Source: Malassezia japonica | Taxonomy: Eukaryota > Basidiomycota > Malasseziomycetes > Malasseziales > Malasseziaceae | Direction: 5' to 3' | Assembly: GCF_029542785.1 (NCBI RefSeq) | Contig: NC_083371.1 | Coordinates: forward strand, 1-64,000 | Length of the DNA stretch: 64,000 nucleotides | Shown here: positions 38,443-49,695 of the stretch, in pieces | Layout: every line of letters begins with the position of its first letter | Numbering within the stretch: the first letter of the stretch is position 1 | Program-made: the position numbers and the translations under genes | Notes under the pieces: model-generated | The model's database searches: none | What the model saw: the letters and a program-made list of their open reading frames with translations, nothing else | Told to the model about the DNA's origin: nothing

Positions 38443-39633
38443 TTAGCAGCGGCCGCGAATGACATCGCGTAGGGAAGGTTTGTTTGTCTTATCGACAGGG
38501 TTAATGCCAACATAACGCGACGGCGTGAATGCGTAGAGAACACCGGGGATTGCAGCAACAGCGACAAAGATGAGGTCAGGCACGACGCTGACCACGTAGA
38601 ACGCCGGCTTTGTGCAGACGGCATCGTAGTTAAACATTGTAGCAACACTGACTGAAGGTTAGAGAGGCAAAGTCAGATACGTACAAGTTTGTTTCATAAC
38701 GAAGAGACCTGTGAGTACCAACATGAAAATGTTCATCTGTTATGTTAGCATCTGTTCAAGCGGCTCTCTTGACATACCTTGTAAATGAGGTCATGCGACG
38801 GCGACATAGTCGACTCCATCTTCACACTTGGATGGTAGATGCGAGTCGTAATCAAGCTGCTTTGGACGGTCGGCACAGACGATTCTTCCTCCTTGGTAAC
38901 AGGCGGTTGCACCTCATGCCTGTTCTTCGCGACCCAGTTGAAGGTGAGTGACAGTATAATGTATATGCCCACAAGCATAGCAAGCATGATGCACGAAGTG
39001 ACTTGCAACGCGACCCTACCGTAGTTCCCCGGGTTCGAAAGATTAGCGGCACCCGACGCTGTAACCGCGATGAGACCCGAGATGGTCAGAGAGTAGACCA
39101 CAGTAAAGCGACTGTGCTCTGAAAACCGGAACACCTTCGGGAGAGGCATAACCGAGGTTGTGATTGCACACCATGCCGTGTAGAGGCGATAAAGGGCGCG
39201 AATCACAAGAATAGTGCCGATCGAGTACAACGCGATGGACGCCGCAAACATGGGAACGTTTCCACCACCCTGAGAGATGGCGAAGCGGAGGGCAAATGAT
39301 GCTGTTTGTAATGTGGTAAACAGTGCAAGAATGCCTGTCACGATCTTGGGCCTGCTGAAAATGGTGTAAAGGATAAGCACCACTGCAAAGAGACCAAACA
39401 AGATCGTAAAGAACATGTCACCCCCCGCACTCGTACATGACGATAGATAGACTGACTCGGCTGACATAGCTTTGATGTTATGGTACAGAGTGAAGACAAT
39501 TGCACTTATAAGCAAGTATGGCGTAAACGAGCGAAAGCCACACCACGGACCACCGTCGTTAAATGCCGTGGGCGTGCTTATTACGCCCAATGCCTTGAGC
39601 GAGGACCAATTACTGGTTTGTAATTGTGCCCAT
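38443..39633 (-). CDS. Uncharacterised multi-TM protein, four exons
   Basis: My model joins exons 39614-39633, 38778-39576, 38685-38736 and 38443-38651 (introns 37, 41 and 33 nt), giving 1080 bases and 359 residues in one frame. The last two introns are well supported: splicing gives SHDLIYK|MNIFMLVL and MKQT|FSVATMFNYD. The first is needed because the main exon has no ATG before a hydrophobic N-terminal helix (FTPYLLISAIVFTLYH); its branch site is weak. About eight TM helices are present, including VPMFAASIALYSIGTILVIR and AFYVVSVVPDLIFVAVAA. I cannot name the family; RTA1-like sensors or exporters have comparable topology. The function is unknown. Confidence 0.68.
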
Positions 39634-40042
39634 TCCCCCGCCTATTTTTGTATCGTGCGCACGTGGTAATCTTGTCAGGTACACGGATCCTATCCCGATC
39701 CCGATTCACCGCCTTGGAGAGTTACACCGCCTGGGCTATGCTAATTTATTCAGCCTACATATGCCAAGACCTGTTCCCATGACACTGGCATCGGATAGGA
39801 CAATTAGTGCCCTGACCAGGGAAAGATAGGCGAAATTACATGTCATGTAACGATATGCAACGCACAGGCCCATCCATTAGCCAGTTAGATAACACCATGC
39901 CCTGTCAAACCGAAGCGGTGCTCGAACGTGCGTGTAGACATAGGGGATGAGGTCTTGGCAAGAGATTGCGAAATCAACGCTATAAGTTAGTGACGTAGCG
40001 CTGGCAGAGCTATCTACTCTTATCCCATCACCCCTTTCCACT
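39634..40042. other. Divergent promoter spacer
   Basis: This 409-bp region between the 8-TM start and the first MFS start includes a CACGTG E-box near 39659 and a short ATCCCG direct repeat near 39690-39710. No gene is seen. Confidence 0.5.
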
Positions 40043-41675
40043 ATGTCTGCCGCTTCGTCTGCGAAGCAGAGCATGGACACAAGCCAAACGACTCCTAACA
40101 CATCGTACATGCCTGAGCTGTGCGCTGATGAGCCTACAACCATGGCCCACTGGGCCGATCCCGAACGTCAGGGGGCGGCAGATGTCGAGGAAAAGAGCAC
40201 CTGCGAGCCCAAGGCCGGGCAAAGCCCATTTCTTGCGTCGTGGGATGAGACGGACAAGCATATGAACCCCCGCGGATGGACTAGGTCTTATCGCATGTTC
40301 CTCGTCTTCCTGGTTTCTTGCTACACGGTTCTGAGTCCGATCGCAAGCACTTCAAACGTGCCTGCGTTGGACGTTCTCCGTCGTGACTTTGGCGTTGACT
40401 CCTTCGTCGTGGGCAACATGATGATGTCGGCTCCCATGCTTGCGTTTGTAGTGGCTCCCATCTTCTACGCTCCCTTGAGCGAGCAGTTTGGGCGCAAGTA
40501 CATCCTCCAAGTGACCAACATTGTGTACGTATCCATTTCTTACCGACAGCTTCTTGATTTTTAACCTGTGCTGTGGCTTTGCCCGGAACTCGACCGAGAT
40601 GATCATCTTGCGCTTCTTTATGGGTATGGCCGGTGTTGCACCGGTCGCCATTGGCCCGGGTGTGGTTGCGGATCTCTTTGAACCCGAGGAGCGTGGACAG
40701 GCAATGGCCATGTACACCCTGTCACCCATCCTTGGCCCCTGTATCGGCCCCATCTACGCTGGATGGATCGTGCAAGAGTTTGGAGAAGACAAGTGGCCCT
40801 GGATCTTTTGGGTATCGACCATGCTTGGCGGTGTGATTACTGTACTGGGGCTCTTCTTCTTGCAAGAGACGTATACCCCCGTGCTACTGGAGCAGAAGGC
40901 ACGCCGCCTGCGGAAGGAGACGGGCAACGCCGAGTGGCACACCGTCTTTACAATGAGAGAGCCGCTGCGTGTGCGCATCTTCCACGGTCTCTTGCGTCCT
41001 TGTATCTTCCTTGCGACACAGCCCGTGGTCCTGGTCACCTGTCTGTACCAAGGTATCATGTTTGGATGTCAGTACCTGCTTCTTGCCTCCTTCTCGCGTG
41101 TGTTTAAGGAAGAGTACAATCAACCTCCAGGTATTGCTTCGCTGCATTACTTTGCCATGATCATCGGATTCCTGATCAGTGGATTCATTGGGGGCAGATG
41201 GGTGGACTGGAACTATGGCCGCTTGAAGGCCAAGAACAACGGGGTAGGCAAACCCGAATTCAAACTCCCTCTGCTGGTAGTGACCGGCATCAGCATGCCT
41301 ATCGGTTTGATCTTGTACGGTTGGACAGCCGAGTACAAAATGCACTGGATTGCACCCGATATTGGCATCTTTATCCTGGCGTGGGGCCTGCGCGCCACCA
41401 TGTTCATCTGCCCTCTGTACCTGGCAGACTCTGTTACAATGTATGCGGCATCGGCGTCGAGCGCTGGAATCATGACTCGCGGCGTCTTCTCCTTCACCTT
41501 TCCACTCTTTGCTCCCAATATGTATGAAGCTCTCGGACAAGGATGGGGCAACAGCGTGCTTGCCCTAGTCACCTTTCTCATCGGCCTTCCTGCGCCATTC
41601 GTACTGTACCACTTTGGAGAGAGGTTGCGTAACCGCTCCTCGTACTCTCGGAAGGGTATGGCACTCATGTCGTGA
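40043..41675 (+). CDS. MFS multidrug/polyamine-type transporter (DHA1), tandem copy A
   Basis: Exons 40043-40524 and 40550-41675 with a 25-nt intron give 535 residues. Splicing gives ILQVTNIV|FLIFNLCC. The cytoplasmic N-terminus is long (about 90 residues). DHA1 motifs include APLSEQFGRKYILQ (motif A), RFFMGMAGVAPVAIGPGV, and DLFEPEERGQAMAMYTLSP with GPCIGPIYAGW (motif C). Twelve TM segments are expected. Relatives (Flr1/Tpo1-like) export drugs, polyamines or small metabolites by proton antiport. The next gene is its close tandem paralog, with the intron at the same place and phase. Confidence 0.92.
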
Positions 41676-41860
41676 TGTAACATTTATGAAACATAGACAA
41701 TCCCTTGTAGGTAACGACAATCCCAAGCGTATAACATCCTCTGGAAGTGGGCTGGTGAGATGCGATGAGGGAATTCCGAATATTGCCGCGTCGCTTGGGC
41801 CCACATTTAAATTATGCACGCCATCTGACGCCTCTTTTTTATTCGACCGCCACGAATGAC

Positions 41861-43457
41861 ATGGGAGTCATAGGAGTGAATGGCGGCTCTGCATCAGCAA
41901 AGAGTCCCACCGATGCATCGAGAACGCCGCCTCTTGATGAGGACCAAGAGGTTCCAGCGATGGTACCGAATGGACATGCAGAATTGAAGCAGGACGTCGA
42001 AGAAGAAGACGCGTACATCGTGACGTGGGATCAGAGCGATGCGCATGAGAACCCACGCAGCTGGTCACGACGATACCGCATGTTTCTCGTGTTTATTGTC
42101 TCGTGCTACACGCTGCTGTCTCCCATTTGCAGCACGATGAATGCGCCGGCACTTGATACACTCCAGCGCGAGTTTCACGTCGAGTCCGAGACGGTGACCA
42201 ACATGATGATGTCGGCTTCGATGCTTGCATTTGTCATAGCGCCGATGTTTTATGGTCCACTGAGCGAGCGTTTGGGACGCAAGTACATCCTGCAAGTTTC
42301 GAATGTCATGTATGTGCAGGCACTTACCCAGTTTCCTCATTTTCAACGTGGGATGCGGTCTGTCACGCAGCGCAGAGCAGATGATTATCCTGCGCTTTTT
42401 CAACGGCCTTGTGGGTTGTGCTCCTGTTGCGATCGGCGCAGGAGTCATTGCGGATCTCTTTGAGCCGGACGAACGTGGCGAGGCTATGGCCATGTACACG
42501 CTCTCGCCTGTGCTAGGCCCGTGTATCGGCCCCATATTTGCAGGCTGGATTATCCAGGGGTATGGCGAAGAAAAGTGGCGCTGGATCTTTTGGACGTCGA
42601 CCATGTTTGGAACGGCGATCACCGTACTTGGTCTATGCACACTAAAAGAGACTTATTCGCCTGTCCTCCTGGAACGCAAAGCACGGCGTATACGCAAAGA
42701 AACCGGCAACCCAGAATGGCACACAATATTTACCATCAAAGAGTCGCTCGCGACCCGCATTGCGCATGGTGTCATGCGGCCGTGCATTTTTTTGGCGACG
42801 CAACCCGTGGTCCTGGTGACGAGTATTTACCAGGCGCTCTTGTTTGGGTGCCAGTACTTGCTGCTCGCCTCCTTTTCGCGTGTGTTCAAGGAAGAGTACC
42901 ACCAGCCTCCTGGCATTGCATCGTTGCATTATATTGCCATGGGCCTCGGTTTTACATTGAGTGGGCAGGTAGGCGGCCGCTTTGTTGACTGGAACTATCG
43001 CCGGCTCAAGCAAAAGAATGGCGGACAAGGGATACCCGAGTTCAAACTTCCACTGTTAATCGTTACTGGATTCCTGATGCCAATTGGATTGTTGATTTAC
43101 GGATGGACGGTGGAGTACCATGTCCACTGGATTGTTCCAGATATTGGAATTTTTATTCTCGCATGTGGCGTGCGCATGACGCTATTCATCTGCCCTCTCT
43201 ACCTAGCAGATGCCATCACGATGTACACAGCGAGTGCAGCAAGCGCCCTCGTCATGACGCGTGGTCTGTTTTCGTTCACATTTCCCCTCTTTTCCCCTAT
43301 GCTGTACAGCCGGCTGGGCCAGGGTTGGGGAAATAGCGTATTGGCACTGGCAACGGCCTCGATTGGCCTGCCTTCGCCCTTTATTCTCTACCGTTACGGC
43401 GCTGGGCTGCGTGACCGATCGGCCTACTCGAAGCGCGCCATGAAACTTATTTCATGA
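41861..43457 (+). CDS. MFS multidrug/polyamine-type transporter (DHA1), tandem copy B
   Basis: Exons 41861-42309 and 42332-43457 with a 22-nt intron give 524 residues. ATG 41861 (MGVIGVNGG) is preferred over the in-frame ATG 41765, which would add an atypical leader. Splicing gives QVSNVI|FLIFNVGC. It is collinear with copy A from the NPR(S/G)W(S/T)R segment to the end (LYLADAITMYTASAAS versus LYLADSVTMYAASASS). Second exons of both copies are exactly 1126 bases. Divergence is concentrated in the cytoplasmic N-terminus. Same export role expected; substrate unknown. Confidence 0.92.
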
Positions 43458-43513
43458 TGTGGAGGTCATAAATGGCCCAATTTGGCCGTACTGTACATGG
43501 AAGCATATAGACA

Positions 43514-45140
43514 CTAATTAACCGACCGTTTCGCACTTTCGCGCTCTTCTTTCTTGCGTTGCCATCCAGGCCCCAGGCGGATGACGCACTCAATAAGCGG
43601 AATAGGAATCACGAAGCTGGCCAAACCAAAGATAGTAAACGTCCAACCGTTTCCCACATCGTCGATCACGTACTGTACCGCGGCGACAAAAGCAGCGCCG
43701 ACCAAGCAGCGACCAATGTTGAGCGCGGCCGTAACGGATGCAGCCCGACCAGGGGACAGGTCGACAAGGATCGTTTGGCTGGGTTAGTCGGGGAACATAC
43801 ATTGCGTTAAAATACAAAATAGCAAACACGCTCAAGAAAAATTGGAACACCATCGGAGCCGCAATATGCACGCCCTTTTGCAAACACCATCCATTGGCAA
43901 TGGTCATTGCAGTGAACAGCAGATTAAACAGCTGTGCATGCTGTAGGCGCGCATGGTGCAAGTTCATCTTGTTTCCGTGCTTCTTATGCGCTCGCGCAAA
44001 GTCGTAGTCGAGCAACTTTCCCGACACGATACTCCCCGCTGCGCTTCCTACGCCCAGGGGCAGGAAGCAGAGGCCAGAGTAAATCGCGTTGTAATGGTAA
44101 GTCGTGCTGAGTGTCGGGGAGAGCGACGACGAGACCATGGTAAACACGCCGAACGGAATGGCAAAGCTCACAATCATCATGGCAATGTCCGCTTGGAGGT
44201 ACGCGCGCCATGGGCGGTCAAAGCCCATGGCGCGGATGTTCAGTTTCGGAGGCTTGTTCATCCACTGCTGTTTCTCGACGCCGTCCTCGATCGTGTTGGT
44301 GGGCCGGTCGACCATGCGGATCGGGACGAGTGCTCGCCAAATTCCATACGGCATCAAGCTTCCGTCGCCAACGAGTGCGCGCAGCGACTCGGGCAGGACA
44401 AGAATCATAAAGAGCAGATATACACCACCGAATGCCGACAAGAAAAAGAAGACTGCGTGCCAGTCCCAGCGCTGGGACATGAGGCCGCCGATGATGGGAC
44501 CAACAGCCGGTCCCAAAAGCGTACCGGTCTGGAAGAAGCCCATGTAGGTACCACGCTCCTTGAGGCGCGACACGTCACTGATGCACCCCGCACCAATAGA
44601 AATGGCACTGCTTGCACCGCACGCTTGCAGCATACGCAGGACCAGCAAGAGCCAGTAGACCTTGGCAAATGAGAGACCAAGGTTGGCAATGAGGAACACG
44701 ACAAATGTGAGGATGAGAATCGGGCGGCGCCCGTAGGTGTCTGAAAGCGGTGCCCAAAATGACGGCGAGAGGCCCTGCATGATCATGTAGAGCGTCACTG
44801 AGAGAAGTGTCTGGCTGCTGTTAATATGCAGCTCCTCCGAGATTGCCGGTACGGCCGGCATGTATATATTGATAGCAAAAGGGGACATGAACGCGGATGT
44901 CGATGCGAGTACGACGACAAATATCTTTGCACCTCTCCGGAATGCGGAAAAGTGTTCGTCATCGTCCAGCTTGCGCTCTGGCTCCGCGTCCGACGGCAGT
45001 GGCACAGCAATCGGTCCGACCTGCTCTAGTTCGGGCGTGGGGCACTCCGACTTGTAATCTGACGGAGTTGGTGATTCTTCTGAAGTGAATCTATATGGAT
45101 CGAGCATGCTAGGTGTGCCAGAGGGGTACCCTCGGGTCAT
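43514..45140 (-). CDS. MFS transporter (DHA1 family), distinct from copies A/B
   Basis: Exons 43801-45140 and 43514-43778 with a 22-nt intron give 534 residues. Splicing gives ILYFNAI|QTILVDLSPGRAASV, a conserved TM10-TM11 block of this group. Motif A is WAPLSDTYGRRPILI; motif C includes GPAVGPIIGGLMSQRW. A long central loop carries PNTIEDGVEKQQ-type sequence. It resembles fungal QDR/TPO-like drug or carboxylate exporters rather than the adjacent pair. It is transcribed toward copy B, with 56 bp between stops. Its promoter (45141-45298) includes a CACGTG at 45231. Confidence 0.9.
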
Positions 45141-45298
45141 TTTCCACGCTGCACGCCACTACAAAGCACGTCAGGGTGCCTGGCTGAAAGAAAATTCTCT
45201 AGGCCCGCCAAAATCCGCATAAAAAAACGCCACGTGGGGTGCACGGACAGGGACGTTCACAGTTGGAAGGGTGGAGCTGGGGATCTAAGGAGTGCTGC

Positions 45299-46041
45299 TT
45301 AGAGCTTTGCGTAGTCGTACGGGCCGCCCTTTTCGAGGGCACGACGGTAGGCCGGGCGGTCGTGGACGCTTTTGACCCATTGATGCAGCGACTGCGGGAC
45401 AAGCGACGGGTCCAAGCGGGAGGCCGTTGCAGTCTCGAGAGGGAAGATCATCTGGAAGTCGGCCGCCGTAGGTCCGCCAGCACTGTCTCCACCCGCAAAC
45501 CAGGCTTGTCCGTTGCTGCCGCGCTTTTCAAGCTCAGCAGCAACAAAGTTGATCTTGGTCTTGATATCCGGATCGGTGAACGACTGCTGCGTCTTGCTCG
45601 AAATCATGTTGACGATCGGGCGCACGAAGAACGGCGCCTGGGTCGGGATGACCTTGAAGACATATTTCATGACGAGGGGAGGCATGAAACTGGCCTCGGC
45701 GAATTGGGCCCAGAACTGGTTGTTCTCCTCCTCACCCGGCTTCGGCAGGCCACGACCGTTGCCGTAATGCTTGATCAAATAGTCTAGGTCAGAAAGGATA
45801 CGTACCAATGATCACGCCACTCTCAGCAACAACTTTGTTGCGCTCAGTATCAGTAATCACCGGGCTCTTTCCGAGCGGATGCACCTCTTTGAGCTCCTTC
45901 GGCGCGAGGTGATTCGACTGGCGCTTGTAGTGCTTGATCTCGTACGGGATCTCAAGCTCCTCGAGCAACCAAAGCACACGCTGCGAGCGCGAGTTATTCA
46001 GGTGGTGCTGCGTAAGTCTTGCTACCTACCAGAATAATCAT
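45299..46041 (-). CDS. Glutathione S-transferase, Gtt1-like, tandem copy 1
   Basis: Three exons (46030-46041, 45806-46007, 45299-45783) with two 22-nt introns give 232 residues. The first coding exon is only 12 nt (MIIL). Splicing gives the GST thioredoxin-fold start MIIL|HHLNNSRSQRVLWLLEEL. Ser9 in NNSRSQR is the probable catalytic serine. The cis-Pro/SNAIL-type segment is PLGKSPVITDTERNKVVAESG. The C-terminal helical domain ends AYRRALEKGGPYDYAKL. The role is glutathione conjugation or peroxide reduction in the cytosol, by family. The neighbouring copy has identical exon sizes. Confidence 0.9.
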
Positions 46042-46323
46042 GGTGGGGTGTGGCGAGCCCTTCGTCCACCCCGGTGTCAATGCGGGGTTCCGGGTGGAAG
46101 CCACGTGGCATGCTTACGCCCATGCCCTTTGTGAATCTAAGCGAACTAATATACGAAGTGAACCAGAAAATAGCGCTCGGGCGATTCGAGTCGCACATCA
46201 TTACAAAACCCGTCGGGATGCCAGGCCGAAGATAATTGCCTTTCCCACACCCTCTGCGCCAAAAATACGCCACGTGTGCACGGACAGGGCAGGCCGAGGT
46301 GGAGGCCCATGCCCGCCGTGCGC

Positions 46324-47066
46324 TTAGAGCTTCGAATAATCGTACGGCCCCCCCTTTTCGAGGGCGCGGCGGTAGGCCGGGCGGTCGTGGACCATATTTA
46401 CCCAGTTAAACAGCAATTTCGGTACAGAATCCCGGCCCATGCGTCCACCCGTGACGGTTTCGAGAGGGTAGAGCATTTGGAAGTCGGCGGCTGTCGGCCC
46501 CCCCGCGCTGTCGCCGCCCGCGAGCCAAGCGATTCCGTCGCTGCTGCGTTTTTCGAGTTCGGTGGCAGTAAATTCCATCTTGGTCTTGATATCCGGATCG
46601 GTGAATGCCTGCTGCGTCTTAGCCGCAATCATGTTCACGATTGGGCGAATAAAGAACGGGGCCTGCGAAGGGATCACGTAGAACACATACTTGATGACAA
46701 GGGGCGGCATGAGACTCGCCTCGGAGAACTGCACCCAGTACTGGTCGTTGTCCTCCTCGCCGTGCTTCGGCAGGCCGCGCCCATTGCCGTAGTGCTTGAT
46801 CAGGTAGTCTTGGTGAGAGGCTACACGTACTAATAATCACGCCGCTTTCAGCGATGACCTTGTTACGCTCTGTATCGGTAATCACCGGGCTCTTTCCGAG
46901 CGGGTGCACCCTTTTGAGCTCTTTCGGCGCGAGGTGGTCCGACCCCCGCTGGTAGTATTTGATCTCGTATGGAATCGCGAGCTCCTCGAGAAGCCACAGA
47001 ATCCGCTGTGAGCGGGAGTTGTTTAGGTGGTGCTACATGAGTCGTACTACCTACCAGAATGATCAT
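46324..47066 (-). CDS. Glutathione S-transferase, Gtt1-like, tandem copy 2
   Basis: Exons 47055-47066, 46831-47032 and 46324-46808 (12, 202 and 485 nt) are the same sizes as copy 1, with both introns again 22 nt, giving 232 residues. Every exon boundary is offset by exactly 1025 bases from copy 1, so no coding indel has occurred since duplication. The catalytic NNSRSQR and PLGKSPVITDTE are intact. The 3' flank (CACGTG then TGCACGGACAGGG) is also duplicated, at 46271 and 45231. It begins 98 bp downstream of the mitochondrial intermediate peptidase. Confidence 0.9.
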
Positions 47067-47164
47067 GGTGGCGAAGGGCGTGCGGTGGCACGTCCATGCC
47101 AAGCCTTGACCATTTGCGCCCAGCGGCGTACCTGCTGGTGCGGGGTTCCGACCACGTGTCGCGT

Positions 47165-49659
47165 TTACGCCGAAGAATGGCCCAATCCCCAGCGGCTGGG
47201 TAAGCGAGAGTACGTACCCGATGGTCTGCATAGCATGCAAATCGCCCGCTGCGATTTGGTCGTCGCGCAGGACGGTGGAGAGCATCGACCAGGGATTCTT
47301 TCCGCCGCCGTGCTGCAGGACGTCCTTTTTAAACGTCTCGCCCGCCTCACGTGAGAGCGGATTCTGCTGGAAGACCTTGTTCCAGACGCGCGCCGCGATT
47401 GCGCGGTCGAACAGGTAGCTGTAGTACGTTGCGCCGTAGCCAAACAGGTGACCAAACTGCCCCTGCCATGTCGAGTCCTGCACGAACGGAAAGAGGCCAA
47501 TCTGGTTTTGCACCGCCTGCATCTCGGCCGTGGTCGAGAAGCCCGGCGTGCCGGCAGCTTCGGCGTGGTAGGCCTGGTCGAGCTGCGCGAGGAGGATCTG
47601 CTGCTGCGCGTCGAGTGCATCGAGCTTGCGCTGCGTCTGCAGATGGGCCTCAAGCTGCCGGTACGGCAGCGGCGCGCCCGTCTTTTGGTGGTGTGCAGTG
47701 AGGCCAATCACGGCAGGATCGGTCAGAAAGTGCTCCATCAGGATCGACGGGAGTTCGACAAAGTCGGTCGCACAGCGCGTGCCCGAGACGTTGTGGAACT
47801 CGGTGCGCCCGATCATGGCTAGGTGAGTCGTGTGATGACGTACAATGGATAGCGTGGCCCATTTCGTGAAAGAGCGTCTCGACCTCGTGCCAGCGCAGGA
47901 GGCTCACGCCGCCGTGCGCTGCCGAGGGCCACTGGAAGTCGGTCATGAGCACCACGACCGGGAGCTGGAAGCGTCCCGCGCGGCCCGGCGATGCGACGCC
48001 TTCGACGTCCAGCAAATTCGAGAGGTCCACGTCCCGGGGCAGGTCGTCCGAGTGGCCGTACCGCATGTCGTTCTCGACATCGTCGGCGTCCACACGACGC
48101 GAGCAGCGCACTGTGTAGTGCGCGGCGCTCGGCGGCTTACCCGCACGCGTGTACAGGTCGCAGTAGATCGTGCCGATCACGCCGCCCTCCGTCTCGTCGA
48201 CCACCTCGAGCTTCAGCACGTCCGGGCTCCAGACCTCGCCCGGCTGCACCGGTGCGGCGCGGAAGTGGACGCCGTAAAGCAGGTAAAACAGGCGCGAGAG
48301 GCCAGTAAACACGCTGCCCAGCGACAGGTAGGGCGACAAGGGCAGGAGGTGGTCCGGCCGGTTCTTTTGGGCGTACTCTTCCGAGAAGTACTCGCGGTCC
48401 CACGCCTGAAAGGTCGGCAGCGGCCCGCTTGCCGAGCCCCGCTTGAGCGTACGCAGCTCGTCCAGCAGCGCCTGGGCGGTGGGCCGCTGGGCCTCGGCGG
48501 TGATGTTTAAAAAGTTGCGCACGTTGCTCGGCGTGCCCGCCATCTTGTCAACGAGCGTCATTTCCGCAAACGAGCCCTTGCCGGTGAGCACCGCCAGCTC
48601 GTGGCGCGCGCGCAAGAGGCGCTCCAGCACATCGACCGGCCCGTGGCGGCCGGTGTACGAAATGAGGTAGGCGAGGCGGCGTGCGCGCTCGTCTGGCGCG
48701 TACTTGCTGATGCAGTGCAGTTCCCAGGACCCCGGCACGACCGGGATCGTGTCCGAGGCGCGCATGAATCCGCTCTGTGCACGCAGCATCGTGAGCATGT
48801 TGGCGTCCATGCCCTGGAGCAGGTCGATCGGAAAGTCGCTCACGTCGTCGCCGCTTCCCGACGCGATACCCTGCAGGAATGCGCGGCCCAGCACGAGGAT
48901 CTCATCGCTGAGCTCGACGAAGCGCTCGCGCTCCTGTGGCGGGAGGTGGATGCCCGACTTTTCAAAGTCGCGCAAAAAGATCGTTGCGACTGCCTGCGCT
49001 TCTTCCGAGAGCGACTTCCAGATCTCGGGGTCGTCCATGGCGTGCTTCAGCGCATAGTACAGGCCGGTGTGTGTGTTGAGGATGTTCATAAAGTTGCACA
49101 GGTACTCGTACGCCGCGTTGGACGCCTCGGCCCACGCCGGCTCGGGGTGTGCGTGGCGGACGAGTTCCGCCATATCGATCACGCCGCAGAGCAGGTCGCT
49201 CAGGCGGTCGAGGTTGTTGACGACGCGCGCGAGCTCGGCGCGCGGCGCGCCCGGCTCGCCCGCGCGTGCGATGCGCTGCACAAGAAGCTGCGCACGCACG
49301 AGCGTTTTTTGCGCCAGCGTCATGAAAGCTTCCGGCTCGCGAAGCGCTTCGATTTTAAACAGGCCGGTCGGCAGCCCCGCCGTGTCCTGAGTCGTATTGA
49401 GCCGCGGCTTGTCGAGGAGGTCACGCAGCATCTCGTGGTCCTTCTCGACGGCCGGTGCGACGCCCACCTCGAGCGCGTGCGACGTCGCGGCGGCCGAGCG
49501 CGAGACGTGCATCTGCCGCGGCTCGGGACGCCAGCGCTTCACCTTGGCGAAGCGCGGTGTATCGCGTGCGGGATGCAGCGCGGCGCTCAGCGTGCTGAAT
49601 CGCGAGCCGCGTATCGCGCATCTGAGGCCCGGCGCTGCCGCGGCGCTGCGTCGGAACAT
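47165..49659 (-). CDS. OCT1: Mitochondrial intermediate peptidase (M3A metallopeptidase)
   Basis: Exons 47844-49659, 47218-47818 and 47165-47195 with introns of 25 and 22 nt give 815 residues. It removes octapeptides from imported precursors in the mitochondrial matrix. The N-terminus is Arg/Ala/Ser-rich, as a presequence (MFRRSAAAAPGLRCAIRGSR). The zinc site HEMGH lies in TLFHEMGHAIH, and the 25-nt intron follows immediately (HAIH|SMIGRTEFHN). The second zinc-site block is CATDFVELPSILMEHF. The second intron restores the family C-terminus (AMQTIG|RWGLGHSSA-stop). Without it the frame would run on through the downstream GST gene. Confidence 0.94.
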
Positions 49660-49695
49660 GGCGGTCGAGAGAAAAGCAGCACGTGGACTATGGAC

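Noticed and set aside
39030..39060. GGTTCGAAA-like T-loop resembling a tRNA
   Set aside because: It lies in the coding sequence of the 8-TM gene, and no matching cloverleaf arms were found.
46863..47816. Continuous reading of the mitochondrial peptidase into the GST gene
   Set aside because: A 22-nt intron at 47196-47217 restores the family C-terminus and a stop at 47165; the longer frame gives unrelated sequence.
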